Below, in pieces: positions 18,912 through 26,200 of a stretch of DNA of 40,553 nucleotides. The DNA lies in the NCBI GenBank assembly GCA_903897335.1, contig CAIUAY010000112.1, positions 1 to 40,553 of the forward strand, in the 5' to 3' direction. Origin of the DNA: an uncultured Chromatium sp. (GTDB taxonomy: Bacteria > Pseudomonadota > Gammaproteobacteria > Chromatiales > Chromatiaceae). The translations under genes and the position numbers were made by a program. The number at the start of each line of letters is the position of its first letter. Position 1 is the stretch's first letter. The notes beneath the pieces are model-generated. The model saw only the letters and a list, made by a program, of their open reading frames with translations. It was not told where the DNA came from and did not search any database.

Positions 18912-19275
18912 AGTGGAACCTCGCAGTGATGTGGCCAGGCCAACGGGATGCAAATCATACCCGGTTTGAGCCGTCTGCATGTTCAGTCGGGTCAAGCCGT
19001 CTTCATCACCCTGGCCAACTGACTGTTCAGTGAACGTCTGGCGATCAATATCCTTGGTGCGACCTTAGAGGCAGCGATTCAACTGTTCAGTGAGCCGGGA
19101 TCGGCGTGAATTCGGGGGGAACTGCCGAGCAGGTTTAGGCGCGCCATGAACGGTTAGACATGTTGACACATGCGTACAGTGGTTCAGCGCCGAATGCTGA
19201 TAGCCGGAACGCATCACGCCACAAAGGCGCAGGACTTTGAACGTCTCGGCGCCTTTGCGGTTCTGGCCTGCGGCT
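18912..19275. other. Gap between uppP and bolA with short repeats, no gene
   Basis: A 364-base stretch with no credible coding frame. It holds two copies of ACTGTTCAGTGA at 19022-19033 and 19082-19093, exactly 60 bases apart. It also has a nine-base inverted repeat (CAAAGGCGC at 19222-19230, GCGCCTTTG at 19249-19257) just past the uppP stop, which could act as a weak terminator. The bolA promoter should lie near 18920-18990; a TATGAT-like box (minus strand, about 18957) is the only hint. Confidence 0.45.
19222..19257 (-). terminator. Possible terminator hairpin after uppP
   Basis: A nine-base perfect inverted repeat with an 18-base loop starts 18 bases past the uppP stop (minus strand). There is no T-run, so this is a weak candidate. 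Confidence 0.3.
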
Positions 19276-20091
19276 TTACCAGGCAACCCATCCCGTGTAG
19301 GCGGTCACGAGCACCAGCACGCCAAACCCAATGCGATACCAAGCAAAGACCTCGAAACTGTGGTTGGAAACGTAGCGCAGCAGGGTCTTGATACTGATCG
19401 CTGCCGACAGAAAGGCCGCCGTAAAGCCAACGGCAAATACTGGCAAGTCGCTCATGGCGAGCAATTCACGCGCTTTGTACACATCGTACAGGGTTGCGGC
19501 CAGCATCGTTGGAATGGCGAGAAAAAAAGAAAGCTCGGTTGCGGCACGCCGCGACAGACCAAAGATCAACCCACCCATGATGGTGGCGCCGGAGCGCGAG
19601 ACGCCGGGAAACATCGCCAGCGTCTGCGCAAAGCCAACCTTAAGCGCCTCGCGCCAGGTGATGTCCGCGATGGCCTCGAAATTAACCCGGCGCGGGCGGC
19701 GCTCGATATAGAGGATGACGAACCCTCCGACGATCAGCGCACCGGCAACGGTGAGCGGATTAAAAAGATACGTCTTAATGATGTCATGAAAGAGGACGCC
19801 AAGCACCAATGCGGGCAGAAAGGCGATCAGGATATTCAGGGCGAAACGCTGCTCCGGCGCCTGCGTCCACATCCCCAGCACAACCTGCACCAGACGTTTG
19901 CGATAAAACCAACACACCGCGAGGATTGCGGCAAGCTGGATGACGATTTTGAAGACTTTGCTCTGTTCGTCCGTATAGTCGAGCAGACTGCCGACGATGA
20001 TCAGATGCCCGGTCGAGGAGATCGGAAGAAATTCGGTCAGTCCCTCGACGAGACCAAGGATCAGTGCGTTTGAAAGGTGTATCCAGTCCAA
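19276..20091 (-). CDS. uppP: Undecaprenyl-diphosphate phosphatase
   Basis: A 271-residue integral membrane phosphatase (UppP/BacA) that recycles undecaprenyl diphosphate to the monophosphate carrier used for peptidoglycan and surface polysaccharides. Both signature motifs are present: [15 protein letters not shown] at residues 16-30 and [14 protein letters not shown] near residue 170. About eight hydrophobic helices are visible. The start is TTG, supported by AGGAG nine bases upstream and by the [18 protein letters not shown]-terminus typical of the family. Overexpression of family members gives bacitracin resistance. Confidence 0.96.
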   Translation of the reverse strand: MDWIHLSNALILGLVEGLTEFLPISSTGHLIIVGSLLDYTDEQSKVFKIVIQLAAILAVCWFYRKRLVQVVLGMWTQAPEQRFALNILIAFLPALVLGVLFHDIIKTYLFNPLTVAGALIVGGFVILYIERRPRRVNFEAIADITWREALKVGFAQTLAMFPGVSRSGATIMGGLIFGLSRRAATELSFFLAIPTMLAATLYDVYKARELLAMSDLPVFAVGFTAAFLSAAISIKTLLRYVSNHSFEVFAWYRIGFGVLVLVTAYTGWVAW

Positions 20092-20176
20092 GCGGCTTGG
20101 CTCCTGAGTAGCGTTGTGAAGTCAGAAAATGATCCTGGATCATCCGGCAAGCGCCGACTGTCGCATCCGGTTAGGA

Positions 20177-20740
20177 TCAGCGATCCGTCTGGAGCAGGCG
20201 CTGTATCTCGGTGAATCCGCCTGCATTTGCCCAGTCTAACGCGGTCTGGCCTTTGAAGTCTTTGAGTGTGCGGTCGGCACGATGGTGCAGAAGGGTTGCA
20301 ACAGTTTTGGCGTGACCCTGTTTGGCGGCCCAGATCAGAGCAGTCCAGCCTTCGGTTGATTCCTGATGGTCGACCATCGCGCCGTGTTTCAGGAGCAGAT
20401 CAACAGCCTCGGCATGATCGTTGGAAGCCGCGAGCATCATCGCCGTATAACCGCCCTTATCAACTGCATCGACCTTGGCGCCGGCAGCGAGCAGACGTTC
20501 GACGACTGCCGTATGCCCATAGAGTGCCGCCTTCATGAGCGGCGTCCACTGGCAACTGTCGCGCACGTCGGGCTGACGATGTTGCGAGAGCATCTGATTG
20601 AGAGCCGACAGATCACCCTGTTCAGCGATGTCAAGCAGGGTTTCGCCGGTCGTGCCTGGCAGTGGATTGGGATCTGATTGACTGCATGCGGCGAGTCCAG
20701 TCAGGGTGATGGCAAGCGTGATAATGTGTGTGCATTTCAT
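20177..20740 (-). CDS. Ankyrin-repeat lipoprotein
   Basis: A 187-residue protein beginning with a lipoprotein signal peptide (MKCTHIITLAITLTGLAAC, lipobox LAAC with Cys at 19). About four ankyrin repeats follow (TPLMKAALYGHTAVVERLLAAGAKVD, then GYTAMMLAASNDHAEAV, GWTALIWAAKQGHAKTV and GQTALDWANAGGF). It is presumably anchored to a membrane in the periplasm and mediates protein contacts; the partner is unknown. It sits upstream of uppP on the same strand with an 85-base gap. Small periplasmic ankyrin proteins in other bacteria are linked to oxidative stress, but nothing here identifies that function. Confidence 0.85.
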   Translation of the reverse strand: MKCTHIITLAITLTGLAACSQSDPNPLPGTTGETLLDIAEQGDLSALNQMLSQHRQPDVRDSCQWTPLMKAALYGHTAVVERLLAAGAKVDAVDKGGYTAMMLAASNDHAEAVDLLLKHGAMVDHQESTEGWTALIWAAKQGHAKTVATLLHHRADRTLKDFKGQTALDWANAGGFTEIQRLLQTDR

Positions 20741-20815
20741 GCGGCGGCATTGTTAGCAGACTGTGCCGAACTGCCAATGAGATTACGCAACGGCTTGACC
20801 TGCCATGACTCGGTT

Positions 20816-21247
20816 TTAGTCGCCCGCGTCCGTCTTTTCAGGCGGATTATCAGGCAGCAGGGTCAGATCACGGACATTTTTCTGCACCGCGACGGCAGCA
20901 AACAGGCTGAGGATGAAGGACATCGCGTAAAAACCCTTTTCACTGGCAGCCAGCGTGGCATTCCATAGACCAACCGCCAGCAGCAGGATCGAAAGTCCGA
21001 GCGAAAGCCAGCACAGACCAAAATAGAGTCCGGTGACGGGAATCCCTTCGAGCCGGTCACGCACCGATTTCTGAAGGGAGACGGCAGAGAACAGGCCATA
21101 CATCAGCAGCGTGAAATAATAGCCTTTCTCGTTGAGCGGCATCCCGGCGTTCCACAAACCCACGAGATAGGTCATGGCACCGATAAACAGCGCCGCCCAG
21201 GATGCCCCGATGAATGCGCCAGTTGGTTGTTGAACGTGTGGTGTCAT
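20816..21247 (-). CDS. YiaA/YiaB-family inner membrane protein
   Basis: A 143-residue protein with four hydrophobic helices arranged as two repeats of the YiaA/YiaB domain. One repeat has [53 protein letters not shown]. The other has [48 protein letters not shown]. The repeated signature GLWNA...EKG(Y/F)Y...QK(S/N)VRD shows an internal duplication. The function of the family is unknown. The ATG at 21247 has GGAA six bases upstream. Confidence 0.85.
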   Translation of the reverse strand: MTPHVQQPTGAFIGASWAALFIGAMTYLVGLWNAGMPLNEKGYYFTLLMYGLFSAVSLQKSVRDRLEGIPVTGLYFGLCWLSLGLSILLLAVGLWNATLAASEKGFYAMSFILSLFAAVAVQKNVRDLTLLPDNPPEKTDAGD

Positions 21248-21310
21248 GGTGGTTCCAAGTGTGCTCGATGGTTCTGGATTGCCGTGCCATCTGATGCGCA
21301 GCGCAATCGC

Positions 21311-21616
21311 TCAAACAGCCGCCTTGATCGGCGTGACAGGCGCTCTAACGGGCGATGGTGCAGCAGGCCTGTCCAGTTCGAGCGGCTTGCCCTTCAGGAT
21401 GCGCTCGACATGCTGTGCATTGCGGGCGAGATAGATGGTCAGTTCTTCCATGTCGGCGTCGGCCAAAGTCGGCAACACCCTGTCGGCGCGGAGCATCTGC
21501 GCCAGACGTTCGGCATGTTCCAGCGCCCGGTCATAGGCGTCAGCCGTTTTTTTGTCGGCGGTGCGCAGACGTTCGGTTCCGTGGCTGTCTTTCACGATAT
21601 ATTCAATCTCGATCAT
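21311..21616 (-). CDS. YebG-family protein
   Basis: A 101-residue protein resembling E. coli YebG: IEIEYIVKDSHGTE corresponds to VEVKYVVIREGEE, TADKKTADAYDRALEHAERLAQML to the SKKEADAYDKMLDLADLL region, and MEELTIYLARNAQHVERILKG to the C-terminal helix. E. coli YebG is SOS-induced with unknown function. No CTGT-N8-ACAG LexA box is visible before this start, so the same regulation cannot be assumed. The C-terminal tail is Pro- and Ala-rich. It lies between a NERD protein and a YiaA-like protein on the same strand. Confidence 0.75.
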   Translation of the reverse strand: MIEIEYIVKDSHGTERLRTADKKTADAYDRALEHAERLAQMLRADRVLPTLADADMEELTIYLARNAQHVERILKGKPLELDRPAAPSPVRAPVTPIKAAV

Positions 21617-21641
21617 TGTTTGATATTCCCGCGTTGCTCAG

Positions 21642-22427
21642 TCAGCGACGCAGTATAGCCGCGCCAGCCTGCATTGCTGAGTGGATTTGGATCGCGGCAC
21701 TCGTCAGCGAAAATCGCTGATGCCACGCCAACCCGCCGGTACAGATCACCGCCAGCATGAGCAGCGTGAGTGCATGGCGGGCACGCGAGTCCAGTCCAAA
21801 ACGGGCGCGCAGTCCGCGCCGGTGCGCCCGTCTTGCAGCGCGGTCGGTACGGGCATGAGTCAGGAGTATCTTCCAGGCACGGACAATTGCGGCGGGAACC
21901 CGTCCGCGCCGCAGGTTCGCCAGATCATCGCGCAGCGTGTGAACCTGCGATACACCCTCTGGCAATCCTTTGGGAAAACTGGCCGCATTGGTAAAGACGA
22001 CACGTCCCAGAACCGGGATACCCAAGCCAATGGCTTGCAGTGCTTTCAGGTGGGCATGATTCTGTCGCAGCGGATTCTGAAGGGCATGGCGTTTCCCGCC
22101 CAGAACCTGCGTCCAGGTCGCCTCATCAGCCTGACCAAAAATCGCGCCGCGATAGTTTTTGGTTTCGACCACCAGCAGACCCGCCGGGGTCAGCACCAGA
22201 TGATCAATTTGGGTCAGGCCACCGCGACCATCGGGCAGGATCAGATCGTGGCGAACCTTGCGGAAAAGCCGCTCCAGAACCTGCCCGACCTGGAACTCAC
22301 CCTCGGCACCCCGGCGTTGCGTCAGACGGATGCGCCTGAAGAACCTGAGCGCAGCCAGCAGCAGAATCAGCGGAATCAGCCACGGCAACACAGGTAGCGC
22401 CAACATCAGATCATCAAATGACATCAT
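21642..22427 (-). CDS. NERD-domain (nuclease-related) membrane protein
   Basis: A 261-residue protein with an N-terminal membrane helix (residues 10-30). A NERD domain follows at about 38-155: RGAEGEFQVGQVLERLF, then LTQIDHLVLTPAGLLVVETKNYRGAIFG. The D...E-x-K arrangement (IDH, VETKN) is the nuclease-like core of the PD-(D/E)xK superfamily. A basic region and a second hydrophobic helix near residues 213-232 follow. NERD proteins are thought to act in DNA processing, but no activity is established for this type. A single base pair step (ATGATG) gives two possible starts. I see no restriction or defence partners nearby. Confidence 0.82.
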   Translation of the reverse strand: MMSFDDLMLALPVLPWLIPLILLLAALRFFRRIRLTQRRGAEGEFQVGQVLERLFRKVRHDLILPDGRGGLTQIDHLVLTPAGLLVVETKNYRGAIFGQADEATWTQVLGGKRHALQNPLRQNHAHLKALQAIGLGIPVLGRVVFTNAASFPKGLPEGVSQVHTLRDDLANLRRGRVPAAIVRAWKILLTHARTDRAARRAHRRGLRARFGLDSRARHALTLLMLAVICTGGLAWHQRFSLTSAAIQIHSAMQAGAAILRR

Positions 22428-22508
22428 TGTTGGGTAGCGATCTCATCAAAAGTGGATCCCGAAAACCGGACAGTCATTGAGCGTCAGTTCTGGTTGTTAT
22501 TTAGGCCA

Positions 22509-23201
22509 CTAAATCAGCGACTCCCAATAGGTTCCGAACAGCAGCACGGCGGAGGCGGATACCGTGATCAGGATATTGTCGTCGATCAAGCCAAATTCAT
22601 AGCGTTCGAACACAGTTGCCACGATTGCTGAGAACAACCCCCAGACCGGAATCGCCGGGTCAGCTTGTCCGCCGATGAACCAGCCCAGCGGCGCGCAGAT
22701 CAGTAGCATGAAAACATTGCCAATGGGATGCTTGGAACGTTTGCGGATCACCGCATTGCGCACGATGCCAGTCACCCCGTCGCCAAAGGCCATATAGAGC
22801 GATGGCAGGATCGCAAGCCAGGGATTGCCCAGCACCCACCACAGCAGCGACACTGAACTCGCCCACATCAGCGCAAACTTCACGTCATTGCGGTTATCGC
22901 CAGTCTGAAACCAATAGAAGCGCATCCCGCTGACGTGTGCGACATAGAGCAGGAGTGTCAGCAGCAGCCCGCTGACCAGCGGATACCAGGGATCGGTGAA
23001 GACCAGCGGCACCATCACTGAGCCGATACCTCCGGCCAGCATGTGAACGAGCTTGCGGTTGTAGTAAACGGCTCGGATTGGCTCCATCCCGTGCGCCACC
23101 ATCCGCTGATAGGGAAGGCGGGTCAGAAAGAGGATGGCCAGCACATAGATGCTCAGGCCAAAAGCCCAGTTGAATTGGGTTGAGACAGCGAATGTCAGCA
23201 T
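22509..23201 (-). CDS. Polyprenol/dolichol kinase-like membrane protein
   Basis: A 230-residue polytopic protein with about seven hydrophobic helices. It shows the pattern of CTP-dependent lipid kinases (SEC59/DGK1, phytol kinase type): an early NRKLVHMLAGG motif, YMAFGDGVTGIVRN in the middle, and a basic K-H-P-I-G-N step followed by a helix. Family members phosphorylate polyprenols, phytol or diacylglycerol using CTP. The substrate here cannot be read from sequence. It lies 60 bases after the PLP decarboxylase gene on the same strand, so they may be co-transcribed. A distant CDP-diglyceride synthetase relationship is an alternative. Confidence 0.7.
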   Translation of the reverse strand: MLTFAVSTQFNWAFGLSIYVLAILFLTRLPYQRMVAHGMEPIRAVYYNRKLVHMLAGGIGSVMVPLVFTDPWYPLVSGLLLTLLLYVAHVSGMRFYWFQTGDNRNDVKFALMWASSVSLLWWVLGNPWLAILPSLYMAFGDGVTGIVRNAVIRKRSKHPIGNVFMLLICAPLGWFIGGQADPAIPVWGLFSAIVATVFERYEFGLIDDNILITVSASAVLLFGTYWESLI

Positions 23202-23261
23202 CTGCGAGCCTACTAAACGACAAAATGGTGAGATGATTCAAGTGTCTGGTGGTTTTTCAGG

Positions 23262-24494
23262 TCAGACGAGAATCTCAGTCGGTGTCGGATGGCCTAAAAA
23301 ATCGACTGGACTGGCGGTCAATCCATACGCGCCAGACTGCAACACAGCGATCAAATCGCCTTCTTGTGCATGACCAAGCGGCATCTTGTCAGCCAGCACA
23401 TCAAGCGGCGTACACAGCGGCCCAACGACCGACGCGGTTACTGGCTCGCCATCCGCGCTGACGCGATTGGCAACGACGACCGGATAATTTTTGCGGATCA
23501 CCTGCCCGAAGTTGCCGGATGCGGCGAGATGCTGATGCAGTCCGCCGTCTGTCACCAAAAATACCTGTCCCCGCGACAGCTTGCGATCCACCACCCGACA
23601 GAGATAAACGCCTGCCTCGCCGACGATAAAACGCCCCAGCTCGATGATGAATTCAGCCGTCGGCAGCTCACGGCGGGCAGCGGGCAGCAATTCGGCGAGG
23701 CGTTCGCCCACGGCGACCAAATCGAGCGGCTGCTCGCCGGGGAAATAGGGAATCCCAAACCCGCCGCCAAGATTGAGCGACCGCACCGGCGCTGGCGCGT
23801 CGTGCGCCAGCCGTGCGGCTAGCGCCAGCGTCTTTTCCTGAGCCTCGGAAATCGCCTCCGCCCGCAGATTCTGCGACCCCGAAAAGATGTGAAAGCCGAC
23901 GAAATCCAAATCCAGGGTCTTGATTGCAGCCAACACCGCAGGCACTCGTTCGGCGTCGATACCAAACTGTTTCGCGCCGCCGCTCATCTTCATCCCAGAT
24001 GATTTCAATTCAAAATCAGGATTCACGCGCACCGCGATCCGGGGCTGGATACCGAGCGCCACGCCGATCTCCGTCACCGCCCGCAGCTCGCGCTCTGATT
24101 CCAGATTGATGACGATTCCCGCTGCAATCGCCTGCCGCAATTCGGTCAGACTTTTAGCGGGGCCGGCAAAACTGATCTGATCCGGCGGCATCGGCGTATC
24201 GAGCACGGTCTTCAGTTCGCCTCCGGAGGCAACATCGAAGCCGTCCACCAGTCCGGCCAAATGTTGCACCACGGCAGGCATTGGATTCGCTTTGATCGCG
24301 TAATGCAGTTGGATCTCTGGCGGCAACGCGGCGCGAAGTTGCGCAATGCGGGCGCTGACGAGGTTGCGATCATAGGCATAAAACGGTGTCCGGCCAACCC
24401 GTTCAGCCAGTCGCGACGCTAAAAAGCCGCCGATCATCAATTGGTTGTTACTGATTGGAAACGCCAGCGGCGCGGTATGACGGATGGTGGTCAT
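23262..24494 (-). CDS. PLP-dependent decarboxylase, exosortase A-associated type
   Basis: A 410-residue fold-type III PLP enzyme of the ornithine/DAP decarboxylase 2 superfamily. The Schiff-base lysine is in HYAIKANPMPAVV (near residue 69). FDVASGGELK, the GFHIFSGSQ segment, the phosphate-binding GGGFGIPYFPGEQPL and the C-terminal GPLCTPLD and SGAYGLTASP motifs are intact. The combination of KSSGMKMSGG, NLGGGFGIPYFPGE and VTDGGLHQHLAASGNFGQ is characteristic of the subfamily named pyridoxal-dependent decarboxylase, exosortase A system-associated. The ATG overlaps the stop of the upstream acyl ligase by four bases. No exosortase, ACP or PEP-CTERM gene occurs here. Confidence 0.88.
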   Translation of the reverse strand: MTTIRHTAPLAFPISNNQLMIGGFLASRLAERVGRTPFYAYDRNLVSARIAQLRAALPPEIQLHYAIKANPMPAVVQHLAGLVDGFDVASGGELKTVLDTPMPPDQISFAGPAKSLTELRQAIAAGIVINLESERELRAVTEIGVALGIQPRIAVRVNPDFELKSSGMKMSGGAKQFGIDAERVPAVLAAIKTLDLDFVGFHIFSGSQNLRAEAISEAQEKTLALAARLAHDAPAPVRSLNLGGGFGIPYFPGEQPLDLVAVGERLAELLPAARRELPTAEFIIELGRFIVGEAGVYLCRVVDRKLSRGQVFLVTDGGLHQHLAASGNFGQVIRKNYPVVVANRVSADGEPVTASVVGPLCTPLDVLADKMPLGHAQEGDLIAVLQSGAYGLTASPVDFLGHPTPTEILV

Positions 24495-26080
24495 CGAGCA
24501 GCGTCCTCGAATAAATCAGCCAGTTCGAGCGCGAGGCGTTTACGGTCGATCTTGCCGTTCGGGTTGCGCGGCAGCGGTTCCTGTCGGGCGATGATCCGGG
24601 CGGGCAGCATGAACATGGGCAGTTGCGCCTGACACGCCGCCAGCAACGCCGCACTGATCGCCTCGCCGTTGTCCAGCGCGAACGTGACGAGGACGACGGC
24701 TTGACCGATTACCGGATGCGTCACGCCAAGCGCGGCGACTTCGGCCACCTGACCGGTCGCATAAACGACTTCCTCGACTTCAGTTGGGCTGACCCGATAA
24801 CCGGAGGTTTTAATCATTTCGTCGCGGCGACCGACGAAATAGAGATAACCGTCGGCATCCAGTGTCACCGTGTCGCCCGACCACACCGCGATTTCCGGGA
24901 TCGGCAACCCAGCGGGCTGACCCGGCGCAGGTTTGAAGCGTTCGGCGGTTTTCTCAACATCGTTCCAATAACCGAGCGCAACGTGGACACCGCGATGCAC
25001 CAATTCACCCGGCTCGCCCGGCGCACAGGGTGAACCGTCCTCGCGCACCACCAGAATCTCCGCGTTTGGGATCGCCTTGCCCATCGAGCCGGGACGGCGG
25101 TCGATATCTTCCGGCGGCAAATAGGTCGAACGAAACGCCTCGGTCAATCCGTACATTAAAAACGGTTTGGTTTGCGGCAACTTAGCGCGGAGATTAGCCA
25201 GCGTCGCGCCCGGCATCGCGCCGCCGGAATTGGTGAGATAACGCAGATGTTCGCCGACCGTTTCCGGCCAATCCAGTTCAGCGAGTTGAATCCACAGCGG
25301 CGGCACGGCGGCCAGTCCGGTGATGCGTTCGCGCGCCACGGTGCGAATCACGTCACGCGGCAGCAGATAATTCATGAGCACCGTGCAGGCACCGACTCGA
25401 AATGCGGTGGTGAGCTGGCTCAGGCCATAATCAAAACTCAACGGCAGCACCGACAGAATCCGGTCATCTGGCTGGTTATCGAGATAACTGGCCACGCTGA
25501 CCGCGCCGCCGACCAGATTGCGATGCGACAGGACAACGCCTTTCGGTCGCCCGGTGCTGCCGGAGGTGTAGAGAATCGCTGCCACATCGCCGTCAATCAC
25601 CTGATGCGGTTTGAACGCGGTGATTGGTATTGGCGCATCCCAGCCGATGACCGGGATTGCGTTAGGGATCGCCTCGTCTGCCAGCTTGCCGACGATCAGA
25701 ATCGTCTGTAAATCAGGACAGTGCGGCAAAACTGGACGCAGCAGCGCCAGCCGGTCAGCGGAGGTGACGAGGATGCGCACGTTGCAATCGCCGAGGATAT
25801 GCGCGACCTGTTCGGCCTTGAGCAGCGGATTAACTGGCACGAATACGCCGCCCGCCGCCGCTGCGCCGAACAGCGCGATCACCGTTTCCGGGCGCTTGTC
25901 GAGATAAACCGCGACGCGATCACCCCGCGCCAAACCCAGATCCAGATAATGCGCGGCGGCGGATTGCACCGCATCAGCCAACGTCTGATACGACCATTCA
26001 GCACCGCCCGAACGCAGCGCAGGATTGGTCGGCGTCCGCTGAGCCTGGCGAATCAGAAGATCGTGAATCAGTTCAGTCAT
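24491..26080 (-). CDS. AMP-forming acyl-CoA ligase, exosortase A-associated type
   Basis: A 529-residue ANL-superfamily adenylating enzyme. Key motifs are the P-loop ILYTSGSTGRPKGVVLSHRN, the MYGLTEAFRSTYL core (A5), the SGDTVTLDADGYLYFVGRRDEMIKTSGYRVSP hinge (A7-A8) and C-terminal PRNPNGKIDRK with the catalytic lysine. It activates a carboxylic acid as acyl-AMP for transfer to CoA or a carrier protein. The strict pairing with the decarboxylase next door matches the gene pair described in exosortase A systems. The start at 26080 is chosen for MTELIHDLLIRQAQ, with AGGTGG about 12 bases upstream; a longer frame reaching 26137 lacks similarity. No acyl carrier protein is adjacent. Confidence 0.88.
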   Translation of the reverse strand: MTELIHDLLIRQAQRTPTNPALRSGGAEWSYQTLADAVQSAAAHYLDLGLARGDRVAVYLDKRPETVIALFGAAAAGGVFVPVNPLLKAEQVAHILGDCNVRILVTSADRLALLRPVLPHCPDLQTILIVGKLADEAIPNAIPVIGWDAPIPITAFKPHQVIDGDVAAILYTSGSTGRPKGVVLSHRNLVGGAVSVASYLDNQPDDRILSVLPLSFDYGLSQLTTAFRVGACTVLMNYLLPRDVIRTVARERITGLAAVPPLWIQLAELDWPETVGEHLRYLTNSGGAMPGATLANLRAKLPQTKPFLMYGLTEAFRSTYLPPEDIDRRPGSMGKAIPNAEILVVREDGSPCAPGEPGELVHRGVHVALGYWNDVEKTAERFKPAPGQPAGLPIPEIAVWSGDTVTLDADGYLYFVGRRDEMIKTSGYRVSPTEVEEVVYATGQVAEVAALGVTHPVIGQAVVLVTFALDNGEAISAALLAACQAQLPMFMLPARIIARQEPLPRNPNGKIDRKRLALELADLFEDAAR

Positions 26081-26200
26081 GGGCGTGAGCGTCCACCTAA
26101 ATTGAGTCTTCCAGTGGTGATGCAGGCGGTCTGTCACGCTGGAAGCGACGGTGCAGAAGACCAGACTGCGGCGACAGTGATCAAAACGCAGCGATTGCGC

